A stretch of DNA of 64,000 bases from the NCBI GenBank assembly GCA_950295325.1, contig OX485807.1, positions 40,144,440 through 40,208,439 of the forward strand, in the 5' to 3' direction. Within the stretch, counting starts at the first letter, position 1. The number at the start of each line of letters is the position of its first letter. Below, piece by piece: positions 1 through 12,642 of this stretch. The DNA is from Polytrichum commune. Lineage: Eukaryota > Streptophyta > Polytrichopsida > Polytrichales > Polytrichaceae. The notes under the pieces are model-generated. The model did no database searches, was not told the origin of the DNA, and saw only the letters and a list, made by a program, of their open reading frames with translations. A program made the position numbers and the translations under genes.

Positions 1-1870
1 AATTTTAACTTTAATATCATTTGAAGGTATTGTTTCTCTTTGTAGTGTGCACATAAAAAGGCTTGAGAATTATAAAGTAGAGGTAGATGTGCAAAAGGCC
101 CGGATCAAAAAAGTTTAGAGAAAATTTCAACAATAATTGTTCATTGTGAGGTCAAATCATTATGAGTGACATGGATGAAAAAATCCTCAACAACTTTATC
201 AACATAAAGCGAAAGGTGGACATTCAAGACAAAAACTCGGGCTACTCATTTGTAAAAGTTTGTTAGCATTAGGGGTATGAATGAGTTAGGATTTTTTCTC
301 AAAAGCAAAGTCCCAGTAGTTGGCTAACTTCTGTTTGGATAACTTTTATTCAAACCTTAAGTTTAACTAAGTAGTGCAACCCTGAAGTCCAATTTTTAAT
401 TCGTTTTTTGCAAATGAAACATTTGTTAATGCAACATGAGTTTTGTTGTGTCAGTGTAAAGATAGAAGTTGGAGAACATGAGAAAAAACAAAGAAAATAA
501 CACACACATACCATACTCTAACCTGGGCCTTAACCGGGATGTGCAACTAGACCATAAGATGGAGTGTTTGGAGAGAATGTATGTTTCAATCAAGGTGTTG
601 TTTATAGTGTATTTGGGAGTTGTGTGTTTCAAGGTGTTGTTTATAGTATATTGGGAGTTGTGTGCCCAAATTGCGGATGGGACCCGGATGCAACATGCTA
701 TTGCATGTGGCAAGATGTTGAGAGGGATGGAAACATAAATAGGGTCACATTTGGAGATCATAGTTGGTTAATGTGCATGTCCGAGCAATTCTACATGCTT
801 TTAAAGTTCATTGTACCTTCCTAAGCACCATGGCCAAACCCTTATTTCTTCAAACAAAATGAATTTGGTTTTCAAAATTTAACCTTCACATTATTAGGAA
901 TGTTGTTATTAAAAAGAATTGCAATGGGAATACAAAAGTTACAAGGGAGCTACATGGTTGAAACATTCTTCGTGAATTTGGTATTGAAATGATTCAAAAT
1001 AAAGACCATCTTGATTTCAGTAGAGATAAGCAAACTATAATCATAAAAATCGATGTTTATGTTTGTGACATGGACACTAAAATCCTCAAAAACACATTAT
1101 TCCATAAACACACAAACAAAACAATGTCGTGTTATTACCCTACTTTTGGTTTGCTCTTTCTAGTCCCATAACATTATTCAGTTGGGTCTGTATGGGGCCG
1201 GGAATAAACCAAATTTTATTTGGAATTGTTTATTCTCACAACTGAACATTGTATTGGCAGATTTAAGCTGAAAATTTCGGGTGAAGCATTGTATTGATAT
1301 TATTAGAATGGAACAGTTGATAGCAGCTAAATAATGTTATGTCAGGCTCATCCAATTAATTAAAAACAAGAGTTTGTAATCGCTGAATCACTTTGTATGT
1401 GTCTCGGTGAATTTGTTTTCAGAGATGAGAATGGAAACATTGCCTCCACGGAGTTTGAAAGTAGTAGGTTAGACGTTAATAATTATGGTCATGGCATTCC
1501 GACCAGTCAAATCTTCAAGCATCTCCAAAGTCTTTTACTTTGCAAGTTCCTACAGAACTTTATCCACAACTTTATGATGTTCACAATTTCCAACCAAGAA
1601 TCATGTCACTCCTCTTGATGCAGGTCCAACACCATAAAACTCCTCAATGTTTAACCTACAACCTTCAAAGTCGTTGAAGACAACTATCCCTCAAAATGCC
1701 TTGCTTTCGCATGAGTTGGGCCATTGCAGATCTTGTGTTGGTCATTCTAGCGCTTGGAGACTTTACAATCAAATTGCAGAATTCATTCGTGTTGAACTTG
1801 ATCTGAACATTGCACAGTACAGTCTAATTGTGTGACAAAAAATCTTCCTTTCGAACACTGGATGTATCTG
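1..1870. other. AT-rich intergenic DNA, no gene recognised
   Basis: Only short, unrelated open frames are present on either strand and none carries a motif I recognise. A 39-bp-period imperfect direct duplication lies at 591-664; both units begin CAAGGTGTTGTTTATAGT. The rest looks like old, decayed repeat sequence. Confidence 0.5.
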
Positions 1871-1884
1871 TGGTATATGGCACT

Positions 1885-2215
1885 GTTGTGGCAAGCAGTT
1901 TTGGGCATCAGATCAGATCTTGATCTCTCTCATCTGGTTAGCAAATTTTGGGAATTGAAAAGATTATCACTTAAGTTTCATATATGGAGATGGACGCAAA
2001 AGTTCTGAGAGGCCAAGTGAAGATTTTTCTTTTTGAATTCTTTTCAAGCAATCGCATACCAGGCCCTTCAAATTGTGTTCACCATTGAACCTAGATCGGT
2101 TAACACAATTTGGGCACATAGGGCATAATCTCTATCATAACATGTATCATTTTGGTAGCCATTCATAACTACAAGCCTCGCCATATACCACTGACATATA
2201 GGTGTCCAGTTAAGA
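1885..2215 (+). repeat. Dispersed repeat family A, copy 1
   Basis: This segment matches, in order, several other places in the window: a piece around GGTTAGCAAAT, then an AAATTGTGTT...TGAACCTAGA...GGTTAACA block, then a block reading roughly 'locally taking part of CATATACCACT' followed by ATAGGTGTC. Related copies lie near 2620, 4000, 13400, 25000, 29300, 32000, 32600, 36900 and 38550. No coding capacity and no clear terminal repeats were seen, so the class is unresolved. Confidence 0.5.
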
Positions 2216-2614
2216 AGAGTAATCATTTAATGCCCACATACTTTTTAGATAGAGATGGAGTTCACAAGGTGAGAAACTCATGTGGAATTCAGCTCATTTC
2301 GAGGTTCTTCATGTTTATTCACGCTCATCGTCCAGCCACAACGAAGCAGTTATTCTACATTATGTCTGAAGCTCATGTGAGGCTAACTTAGATCTTGCAT
2401 GACAATTCACATGTCATCTGACTCAAACCTTCTGAACATGATTCTAGAATGTATCATTCCAAGCCTGCAAGGCCCAAATCTTTATCACAAGAAAGAAATA
2501 TTGATCCTAATGACAGTTTCTAGGTTCAAGCAACAGACACTCATAATAAGTCACCAGTTTGCAGCAAGATACTCGGCCTTATTCCATTATTTATCTCAAT
2601 CATATATATATTTG
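2216..2614. other. Intergenic, nothing recognised
   Basis: The stretch between two copies of repeat family A has no convincing reading frame, terminal repeat or RNA gene. Confidence 0.4.
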
Positions 2615-2800
2615 AGGGGTGTGTGATCAGGTTAGATCTAAGAATTGGCACCAAACAAGACATGAGTCTAAACAAGACTGGACTGCATGCTCAAACTTTA
2701 TCAACCATTTCTAGACTCAATAGTCAACACAATTGGGGGGACCTAGTCATTCACATAAAGAATCGGCATGTATGCACTTTTGACAACTATATTTGAATCA
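2615..2800 (-). repeat. Dispersed repeat family A, copy 2 (inverted)
   Basis: Read on the minus strand it matches the family A core. On the plus strand it shows GGTTAGATCTAAGAATTGGC, then a tract around CATGCTCAAAC and CAACACAATTGGGGG. The same run occurs in the inverted copies at 29300 and 38520. Confidence 0.45.
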
Positions 2801-3616
2801 AGCAAGGTCTGATTTCCAATCCAGTTTTTGCTGATGCTCAATCACCAGATTTACTAATGCATCACCATTAGATTGGTGAATGCCTGACCAATGTGATATG
2901 TAAACACCATCACAAATTCCAGTATTGTTGGGTAAGGTGTGATACACAATTCGGAAACCCTCGAGCAATTTGAACATAGAAATCACTGCAGGTGGTGCCA
3001 GTAGATTTGCAACAATGAGTCATGCGAAGGCCCACCGAATGCAGTGACACCTTACAGCTCTGGATGATTGCAAGAGAAGTTTTTAAAAAAGCATTACAGA
3101 TGATGCAGGTACCAAAAAAACCTGGAATCCTGGAGCTCTTGAGAACCGGTACCTAAAATTGCGTCTCTATGGATCCTCGGACATCTTCAATGAGAGATGA
3201 AGTGCCCCTGCAGGAATTGCAGGAGGTAGGCAGGGTGGAATTGCGCCAGGGACCGACTTACTTATTCAGGGATGATGATGCCACCAATTCTGGTCTACCA
3301 ATAATAGTGGGACTCAACGAACTGGTTGCCATCTCATGTGTGTTTGGCTTTTTGAGTATGAACAACAACACAAACTCGCCATCGGTAGGCTCCGACGATA
3401 CCCCATGAAACATCTAGGCTATGTACTTGGTGACATCGATCGTGTCGTCGAAAATTGCTAAACTCTGCAGAAACATGTGGGGAAGTCGGAGTCATCTACT
3501 CGCAAGCAATATTGTGGGTGCCGGTACAAGCTAATGGGGTCACTTGATGAACTCTCAGTAGGCTCAAGAATAAATGAGACAAGCTCCCAAAAAGTGAAGG
3601 AATCTACGGTACAAAA
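2801..3616. other. Intergenic; possible decayed gene fragment
   Basis: Base composition is more balanced than in the flanks. An ATG frame on the plus strand runs 3169-3408 (79 codons) with an acidic middle (RDDDA). No domain is recognisable and no splice partner was identified. It may be a remnant of a gene or an unrecognised exon. Confidence 0.3.
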
Positions 3617-3909
3617 TTAAGTACGTGCGAAACAGGACCGCAAACCTGGGACCCCCCCAAAAAAATGGGTTAACATACACTGCCTTGTTGAGTACGCGGC
3701 CTCTTGGCAGGCTTCTTCACCTTGCCGGCCATTTTCACCGACTTTCGGTGTGGTGCAAACCAAATTCCATGGCGTGGCCTTCTCGCACTCGTAGTTTCTT
3801 CCGTGCAACCGCTCGTGTGCATCCCATGTTGGCTAGGTTCAACTTTCCAAGATCGCGACGACTTTGATGAGCCTGCAGTCACTGTTTTACAAAAGTCAGT
3901 GACAGTCAC
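3617..3909 (-). other. Small basic ORF, possible orphan exon
   Basis: A minus-strand frame (3670-3909) ends in a strongly basic segment, MAGKVKKPAKRPRTQQ, whose internal ATG is in the context AAAATGGCC. Upstream residues are Ser/Thr/Arg-rich. The composition resembles the basic N-terminal tail of a nuclear protein, but no folded domain follows and I could not assign a family. It lies about 570 bp beyond the stop of the ELM2/SANT gene on the same strand, so it could be a separate short gene, an unrecognised exon or chance. Confidence 0.25.
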
Positions 3910-3969
3910 GGATTCCCGTTTCTAATCTCAACATATTTCATAGAACACCGTAGAGGATCTCCTTAAGAT

Positions 3970-4345
3970 AACCTGGCCTATAATGGACACTTCCAACTCC
4001 ACATGCATTTTTGGCTGTCAGATGGGACCAACAAATCGTCTTATCTGGTTGGCAATTATGAATCATGAAGATCGTGTAGTCGATTCAAGTGTCAATATTG
4101 GAGTTGACATGAAAAAGTTATAAGAGGTCAAGGTGAAGATTCTTCTTTCTCGTTAACAATCACATAGGCCCCCAAATTGTGTTAACTGCTGAACCTAGAA
4201 CGGTGTTCTTATTTAGAGCACGTAGTCCAATCTCATCGTAACAAGCGCCTATTTGGTGTCCGCTCTTCATAGGGAGCCTTGCCACATTCCAATTGAGTGT
4301 GTCTGCAACTATTGAAATAAGAAGCCTTGCGACACTTAAATATAG
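3970..4345 (+). repeat. Dispersed repeat family A, copy 3
   Basis: It contains ACACTTCCAACTCCACAT, then AAGAGGTCAAGGTGAAGATT, then CACATAGGCCCCCAAATTGT, and ends with a short TGTCTG-type motif. The same order occurs at 36860-37150, so this is a member of the dispersed family rather than gene sequence. Confidence 0.5.
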
Positions 4346-4480
4346 GCGTCTGCGTAAGACTAATGTTCGATTAAGGCCCGCATCTTTTCTTTCTTGAGCA
4401 TTCCTTGTTTTGATCACATAGATTACCGGCCACCACAAATCCTAGAACCACGCAAGAATTGAGGAGAAGCTGGCAGGTAA

Positions 4481-7400
4481 TCATTTGTTACCTTTGAGTT
4501 GATGCTGTCGCAGCTGAGTACATGAGCCAGAACAACTGGATGCACTACAAAGACTGCGAGTACAGCATTGTCTTGTGGTGGGAGAGGGTTGAACCTTCCA
4601 GAGCGCAGGGCTATCGTTCCACTGTGAAAGGCTTTGAAGATCGGGCGTCTCGATTCGGTGGGATCGAAACGGATACTTCCACTCCAAGTGCGACACAACG
4701 AAGTCGGAGTCAAAGAAGAGCTCCTCCTCCTCCTCCTCCTCGGCGTCATCCGAGGTGTCTTGCTTGAAAAGTAATCTGCGCCAACCCGCTCGCCTCCGCA
4801 ACCGCTCTGACCTCTTCCTTTTGACGCCCGAGTTACCCTTCGTGTTGGACTCCATGCTGGACACCTCCTCCTCTTTGATGTCTGATTTCTCGACCTCGAA
4901 ACGGTCGTCATTGTCGTCAGCTTCGACCACCGTACATCTCTTTCTCGGCGAGATCGTGAGGACGAGCTTTGAGATGGAAGGTCGGGTCGACCACACGGTC
5001 GTGCTTCTCTTGCCCACCAGCTTAGGAGACCTCGTGTACGTCTTTGTGAAAGACGGAAAAGTTTGGAACGCGAGTGCAAGCGTGTCCACAACACCATTTC
5101 TGTTTGGCTTCTCCCAGACCTTGGTCGCCAGCGGCTTGATGGGCCACTTCTTTTCTGGCAAGCTCGTGACTGGATCTTCGGAGGTTTGTTGCATGCCCTC
5201 TCCGTGAATCCTCCCACTTCCACTCTGGCAATGAGGTCCACTCGCGTTACACGTAGGCATTGAAAATTGCTCTAAAAAATTGCTCTCTGTAGTTACTAAG
5301 CTCGACCCGGAATCAGCACCCTCCTCAATGCACTCACCCACGAGCTCTGTCCCTTCTGAACTCCTGTCAAGATCCTCTTCTACTGCTTCAAAGCTCGTCA
5401 CAACCATCTTCTCCTCCGTATCTACGTGTAGCAACTCATAGTCCGAAGGAGGGAAGTACTGAACGGGGTGAGCTTGGGGGCTGGCCGGCGGGATCTCAAG
5501 CAACCGAGCAGGCTTTTTATGTATCAGTGAAGCTAACAACATGTCGTCCTCAATTTCATCATCCTGAGGAGCCGGTGTTGCGGTGGTGATCGCACCGGGC
5601 TTCAACAAGAGCTCACTCAAGAAATCTGTACCTGAACCCCTTTCTGATGTGTCCTGGTGTACAAGGGTAGTATTAAACAAGAGGGATTTGGGGATACAAC
5701 GGCGGGGTCTACTCGACGACCGCGCTCGCTTGATTGGAACCAAATTATCAATCTTATGCGAATCCTCAATAGAATTGTTGCAGGGGAAGGAGCTCATAAG
5801 CACTCCACCAGACTTTGCTTTCCCTCGCCTCTGCTGGACCACAGACCAAGCCGATCGCCGCCTCTTGTACATGCAAAGGTCTTGCACTCCGTGATCCTCA
5901 GCTGGCTCCTCTCCATCTTGCTCCACAGTGTGGTTGAGCCAAACGTTGGACCACATCCTGATCGGCCTCTCAACTTTGTGGAATCCTGAAGGGAGCCAGG
6001 AAGGTGAGTAATGCGGCTGGTTGCCATTTCCTTGCAGGAGGACCATGGTGGAGACAAGACCTCTTTTCCCCAGTGCAGAAAACTGGAGCATTGAAGGCTC
6101 CCGGTACCACTTCGGCTGTCTTGCAATCCTGTTGAACTCGAAGGTTGTGTGGTTCCTGAACCCCCTGTCAAATGTGCATAAGACAGACACTCCATCCACC
6201 TCGTTGGTGTTGCTCGGGTGATTGTCGAAACCAACTGAAGAAACTGACTCTTGGAAAGTGTAGCTCATTTCAGATACAATGAGGTCTCTGCTGGTGGACA
6301 CACACCCGGTAAGTTTCGAGGGTTTTGGCACACCAGCTGGTTTTATAAGGCCATGCATGGATCCCTGTGAGAAAATTCAACAGTGTCAGTTGAACAGACG
6401 TTCAAGCACTGGCAATACCTAGTGTACAAACAAGTAACTCCATGATTTAGGTACAGGAACTCTTGAAGTCAAGAATGTTTACAAGCACATGAACTCAGAT
6501 CATCTTGTAGTTCATGATCCTGTAAATGTTAACAAATGTTTTGTCCATTCTAGAAAGAAAGACGACACCGATGTTGTCATCAGCGTGACATATGGTGTTG
6601 CTTTGTTTTCGATCTCATTTAAGTCCATATGTAATCCTGAAACGGGCATTACAAGAATTAGAGGGACCCCAAAGATTACTGCCTCCTTTCAAAGGGGAAC
6701 ACCTTGAACAGGCAGGGACAAGCCAGCCAGCACCTACCTCCTCCAAGGGCAAGCTGGTTGAATATGTTTGGTTCATCCAGATACCCCCGCTATGATTTGA
6801 TTGGGAGGACCATAGGTGGCAGGGTGCGCCGAACTCTCAAGTGCTAGGAAGGTCACCCATCCAAGTATTGTCCATGCTATAGATTAGCAGAAATTCCAGG
6901 TTTGGCAAGCAAAAAGAGGTTAACCTCTAAGCACATAAGTAGAAGTGAATTAGAGGTACACATACCAAGGTGTCTCTTTGTATATCATTCTCTATGCAAG
7001 TATACTGTGGTGGCTCCTCTATGGTGGTACTCAAGGAAAGTAGAAGCTTCCCACACCCATCGCCGGAGGTATCCAATTTATCCAGAATCGAATTCGTGTC
7101 CACAAGAACGTGGTTATTGTCTGCCTGCTCTCTCCACCTTGTATCCAAAATCCTCGTCACGATTCCGAAGTAGCTAGAAAGTTTCTCATCTGACTGCCGC
7201 GCTTGGGTAGGTTCCAAGACTTTGCAAATGTCGACGAATTGTGTGTCTATTGATTGATCAGGATGAGAGACATGTTCTTCTATCTCCATCTCGTCAGCCT
7301 CCTCCTTACCATTGCTTGGTGCGACAGAGGCATCGAATGATGGATATTGAAGTTGTAGACTGCAGATCCCACCAAGCTCAGGGGACCCAGGTGACTCCAC

Positions 7401-10400
7401 ATTCTCCTCAACACTCCATGCAACAACTGCACTGCTACCTCCTAAAAAATCAACACAACAACTTTCAGGTCTACCTAGAAACTCCCTCGTCTCGACTACA
7501 TCATGACCGTTCTGATGATCCCTTTCGTGTTCTTTCGCATTGCAAGTCTCGTTAAGGTGGGAAGTTCTACAATCAGGTAGAGGTAGAGCTTCCTGTCCTT
7601 GCTCGTCCCTTTGGCAGTTCAGATCTACAGAAGTCTCACAGGGTCCATAGCTAGAGCCATTGCAGGGAGGCTCAGGACACAAGGGCTCAAGGACATGTTT
7701 CTTGATTTCATCGTCACCTTCAGCTACAGAGGTGTCAGTGTAGCATTCTTGCTGGCTATTGCCACCCTCGTATCCTTGGCTTTGGATGGAATCTATGGCA
7801 TCACTCCCTGGATACTCAAGAAGGCTGGGGTTGGAGGCCACCAGGTCCAGGACTTCGCTCACGGAATCAAAATAATGAACACCCTTCTCAAGATCAGCTT
7901 CGCTGACATTGAGAGCACAGGAATGGAAGAAGATGAGGGTGTTCTTTGGACCAAGTAAGCTTTGGCTTCCTGTCTCCTCTGATCGCCAATTATGTGCCAA
8001 GAGACGGGGCCACACAGCTTCCCAAAACAAATCCCTTGCTCTCATTTTGCTGATGCGGATATCACCCACGAGAATATTGACAATGCCTTCTGATGACAAA
8101 GTAGAGAGAGCCTTCCCAGCCGGTAATTCTACCCGCGAACTGCACGGCTCCACTTGAACTACTGACAGATCCAGCTTCTGAAACCCAACCCCCACACATT
8201 GCACCAGAAGATCTACACCAGCCACAGCCTTCAGCACCAACACAAAATCCAGAAGTGAAATCTCAGCGGCATTGAAAGCGGTTGCAGCCTGCGCACACAC
8301 ACACATACATCCAAACACCGACCCACTCTCAAATTGCTTTTCTTGCACCAACTCAAACAAGCTGTCACTCACATTGGCACATACATAAATAGCGGTGTGT
8401 ATCAGACCAACTTTTGTGTCACTTCCTCAGACACATGTTTCGGGATCCAAGGTTTTCTCCAACGGCACACAACAAGTTCCTCCTCTTCCATAGAAGCTAG
8501 ACGTTCACAGAACTCCATTGCTCTGTGTACCACGTGGTGTGAAGTTCATAGCAGTAGAATGTGAGAAGAGGGAAAGGCAGAGATGAGCTTGAGAAACAAA
8601 ACCCAATGGTTTACACAAATGCTGTCCAACAATTAGCAGCTACTGCACTGGCCCTGCTCCATGAAGTGTCCATGAATGATAATGCAGACCATTTCTGTCT
8701 GTCACTTCCTCACAGAACCATGTTTTGGGATTGAGCGTTTTCTCCAATGACGATCCGATAGGTTCTTCCTCTTCCATAGAACCTAGACGTTCACATAACT
8801 CAATTTCTCTGTGTAACATGTGGCGTGAAGTCTGTAGCAGTATAGCGTGACAAGAAGGAGAGGGACAGATGAGCTCACGTAACAAAACCCAATGATTTTA
8901 CACAAATGCGGTACAACAATTAGCAGCTATTCCATTAGTCCTCCTCTATGAAGTGCCCGTCCACATGTGCCAATGCAGATCACTTCTGTGTGTCAATTCC
9001 TTACAGAAGCATGTTCTGCAATTGAATATTCCCTCGAAAGACATCCAAAAGGGTTCCCCTTCCATCAAATCTAAACCATCATTGCTCAGTGTAGCATGCG
9101 GTGTGAAGTCTACAGCAGTAGAATGTGACAAGAAAGGGTGGGACAAAACCCTTTGATTCCACACAAAATGCAGTACAGCAATTAGGAGCTACTGCATTGG
9201 CCCTCCTCGATGAAGTGTCCGTCCACGAGTAAGTGACAATGCAGACCATTTCTGTCTATCATTTCCTCAAAGATACATGTTTCAGGATCGAATATACTCT
9301 CCAAAGACATCTAAAAGGGTTCCTCTTCCATGGAATCTGAACCATCAAAGAACTCATTTCCTCTGTGTAGCATGTGGCGTGAGGTCAATAGCAATAGAAT
9401 GTGACATGGAGAGGGAGAGATAAGCTTGAGTAACTAATCCCAATTATTCTACAAAATTGCAGTACAGTAATTAGGAGCTACTGCATTGGCCCTCCTCCAT
9501 GAAGTGTCCACATGGAAGTGACAATGCAGACCACTTGTGTGTGTCAACTCCTCACAGAAGCATGTTCTGGGATTGATATTCTCTCCAAAGATATCCACAG
9601 GGAATCCTCTTCTATAGAATCTAGACCATCACAGAACTCAATTGCTCTGTGTGGCATGTGGCGTGAGGTCAATAGCAGTAAAATGTGACAAGGAGAGGGA
9701 CAGATGGACTTGAGTAACAAAACCCGATGATTCTAACACAAATGCAGTCCAATAATTAGCAGCTTACTGCATTGGCCCTCCTCTATGAAGTGGTAACAAT
9801 GCAGACCATTTCTGTGTGTGAATTCCTCACAGACGCATGATTTGGGATCGAATGTTCTCTCCAAAGACATCCAAAAGGGTTCCTCTTCCATAGAATCTAG
9901 ACCACCACAGAACCCAATTTCTCAGTGTGGCATGTGGCGTGAAGTCTATAGCAGTAGAGTGTGACAAGAAGGAGAGGGAGAGATGAGCTTGAGAGACAAA
10001 ACTTGATGAATTTACACAAATTCAGTGACAATGCAGCACCACGATGTGCAGCTATGGCATGTCAGAAGCTCTCTCATCATCATCTCTTAGGATGCTCCGG
10101 TGTTTACATCCACCCTTAATCGATACCCTCGTATAAACATATACAGAACTGCATTTGATTCCTGTACCTGTTTCCAATTTGCACAGGTGAGACGTGTGTA
10201 AATTCTTGACGGTTGCAAAAAAAAAATGATTCTCACCTTGAGCAATTGCTCTTGCTTCACAGGGTCGGGGAGCAGAGAATTGAGCTTCAACAGCAACTCC
10301 TGCTGTCTCCACCCGGAGACGATCCGAGCACCATGGACACATCGCCTGCTCTGCGAATTCTTGGCAGACACCCAGCGCAGGAACGCAGGGGACTTGTAAA

Positions 10401-11085
10401 AAGGTCCGTAGTAGTAGTTCATCACATCCTTCATGTGCTTGCTACCTACCAATCTCTTCACACTGTTCAATTCCTTCCCGAACAAATGCAAGCCCAACAC
10501 AAAAGCTGAGATTTCACTCTCACTCCAAACCTCCGGCTCCTCCTCGGGGACAAACACCCCCATCCCAAAATTCTCCTGTTGCATGTTGTTGTCACCTCTT
10601 GATGAGGTTGCTCTGTGCACAAAGGGTTTCCTTCCCATGTCGGTGGCCAATTTCTTAGGCATCTTCCCCATCCTAGCCCACCTGCTGCCTCTCCTCTTCC
10701 TCTTCTTGGTGCCCCGGAGCTGCTTCCCTTCCATTTCTTTCAATTCGGCAGCTGAGTCCTCCACATCATTCTCAGGTTTAAGAGGATACAAAATGTGTGT
10801 GAGAGGCAGGTAGGCTAACCCATTGGAGTAGAGTGTCTCCATATCCTCTGCTTCCTCCTCTGCCTCTTCATCCAACACAGGTGAAAGCTCCAAATCTAAT
10901 CTGTAGGGTGAAACGTCGGCCTGATAAGTGTGTCCAATTCGAGGCTTACATCTTTGGCTGCCTGCCAACACTGCTGAGCTGGAGGAACCCCATGTTGTTG
11001 TTGTTGTTGTTCCTCCTCCTACCTTCGGTGACTTAACCTCATCTTCTACATGTCCTACCGGATCCATATCTGCCTGTTGCATCAT
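4481..11085 (-). CDS. ELM2/SANT domain chromatin protein, three coding exons
   Basis: Coding exons on the minus strand are 11085-10237, 8288-6966 and 6364-4481. All are joined in phase 0 at GT-AG borders (donors CAAG/GTGAGA and CCTTG/GTATGT; acceptors GCGCAG/G and TCACAG/GG), giving about 1351 aa. The start is the ATG at 11085, preceded by an in-frame TGA at 11097. An ELM2-like PRIGHTYQAD motif sits near residues 48-57, a TKKRKRR nuclear-localisation cluster near 126-132, and a SANT domain near 186-235 (WSESEISAFVLGLHLFGK). This is followed by the plant-family block 'SRRCVHG...GWRQQELL' and, in exon 2, 'DLFWEAVWPRLLA'. The C-terminal third is low in motifs, with an acidic EEEEEEE run. ELM2-SANT tandems are known to bind class I histone deacetylases, so a nuclear co-repressor scaffold role is inferred. 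It is longer than the angiosperm relatives I remember. Confidence 0.85.
6365..6965 (-). other. Intron 2 of the ELM2/SANT gene with a repeat fragment
   Basis: This 601-bp GT-AG intron contains, at about 6540-6690, a segment that is also found at 51400-51525 (shared words CCGATGTTGTCAT and TGAAACGGGCA). It is therefore part of a dispersed repeat that landed in the intron. Confidence 0.6.
8289..10236 (-). other. Intron 1 of the ELM2/SANT gene
   Basis: This 1948-bp intron is bounded by the GTGAGA donor at 10236 and the GCGCAG acceptor at 8289. Nearly all of its length is a degenerate tandem array, described separately. A short CA/GT run lies just before the acceptor. Confidence 0.75.
8417..10065. 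repeat. Six-copy ~280-bp tandem array inside intron 1
   Basis: Six units begin near 8417, 8699, 8992, 9258, 9543 and 9818, with spacing of 266-293 bp. Each carries the same ordered words on the plus strand: a TTCCTCA(C)AGA start, CTCCAA(A/T)GAC, GGTTC(C)TCTTCCAT, CTCTGTGTRGCATGTGGCGTG, AGCAGCTACTGCATTGG and a final AATGCAGACCA(T/C)TTCTGT. The units differ by many substitutions and small indels, so the array is old. One unit boundary is truncated near the donor side. It is entirely intronic. Confidence 0.85.
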
Positions 11086-12595
11086 CCTCCCCACTCAAAC
11101 TACATAGAAGATACTGCCACTCCAACAGATTAAAAGAAAAAAGAAAAAAAGAAAAAAGAAAAAAGAAAAATTTTGAATCTGTTTCCAAGATTTCCACTAA
11201 TCCCTTGTGAGCTACAAGATGTACAGATCCAGTAAAAAGGTCCCACCGGATTCGAAAGAAATCGTTGGCGGAGCTCCAGGCTCGACCGAGCTGCTGATGC
11301 TGCTGGGGTTCAGCGACCTGAATGTAATAAAAATGGAATAGAATGTAATAGTAGAATGGCAGCAATAGAATTGATAGAGTTTGGTGACGCAGGGATAGGA
11401 TTATTTATTTGAGAGGAGATAGGAGGGGAGATAGAAAAGAATTTGACGAGAATTGAATTCCCTCAGAAAGGAGTTTGAGTGAGGTTGGAGGTTGTTGTCT
11501 GTCTGTCTGTCACCGACCCAGTAATCCAAACCTTAAGCTTTCTGCTATCTGAAGAGCTTAGGGGATAAAACCAGAGGAGCAGTGCAATGCGCATTCCCAT
11601 CACACTCCGGAGACTTCGAAGAGCACCGCTGGAGTAGTAGAAGAAGAAGTAGAGGTAGAAGGAGATGGGAAGAGTACAGCATCCTAAATTGAGAGATACA
11701 ACAAAGAGCCAACATTTCGTCAACAATTGACCCGACCCAACCCACCTAAGGTCACCACATCAGCATCATCACCATAACATGATGGATTTCAAATCCCACG
11801 TGCAAGATCCTCCTCCTCTCTCTCTCTCTCGCCTCTCTTCCGCTTCATCTCGCTTCTCCAAAGCTAAAGCTACACCAATAGGAATAACAACCACAAGACC
11901 CAGTCACATCCCCCGAATTCATCCCCTGCCTCCTCACCCACACCACCGGATTGGTCACAAGCTGCAACAACAACAATACCGCCGATTCCATCACTCCCAA
12001 ATCCTCCCTCCCACCGATGTCACAACCACAATCTTCAAAATCCACCTCACGCTCACCCCCACCCCAATTCCTCCTCCCCAACCTTACCCCAACCTCAACC
12101 CACGCCAGACTCCCCTAATCACCATCCCCCACTACTCTCACTCCCCTCTTGCGGAATGCACCACCAATCAATCTCCCCGACAAGGTGCCACCTCCGCCCG
12201 CAACCCAATACCACAAAAATCTATCACATCGCCACCCACAGCCCCTCGCTCTCTCTCCCTCTCTCTCTCTCTCTCGCCTTTCTCTCCCCTCTCCCTCCCT
12301 TCCCCTCGCACCCAAGTTGCCACCTTTGGATCAAGCTCCGGAGCGCCGTCACCGAATCAACAGACAGGTTGTGATTGTTTAGGAGCTCCGAGTCCTCGCA
12401 CTCTCTCGTTCTTCCTCCCCGTCTGTCTTTCCTTCCTTCCTTCCTTCCTTCCTGCCTGCCTGCCTGTTCGAGAAACACAAGAAAAGGGAGGAGCCAGGTC
12501 AATGACAGGGTTGGGTTGGGAGGAGAATTGAGGCAGACGCCATAGCTTAAGCTTAAGCTTAGCTTGGCTAGTTGGTGTCCGTCCTCTCTCTTCTC

Positions 12596-12642
<47 letters not shown>

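Noticed and set aside
4423-5241. Minus-strand 272-codon ORF
   Set aside because: It overlaps exon 3 of the ELM2/SANT gene in another frame and has an Arg/Ser-rich composition typical of a shifted frame.
7599-7958. Plus-strand ORF of 119 codons with hydrophobic segments
   Set aside because: It lies wholly opposite exon 2 of the ELM2/SANT gene, which has recognisable domains and good splice sites; the plus-strand frame is a shadow.
8640-9164. Similar 70-80-codon minus-strand frames in two tandem units, suggesting duplicated exons
   Set aside because: Other units carry frameshifts and stops at the same place and no consistent splice borders flank the frame, so intronic repeat is the simpler reading.
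11779-12531. Plus-strand Pro/Ser-rich ORF of 250 codons starting at a real ATG
   Set aside because: Its composition follows from CT-rich and CTTC simple repeats, no domain is visible, and the region is the probable 5' flank of the minus-strand gene.
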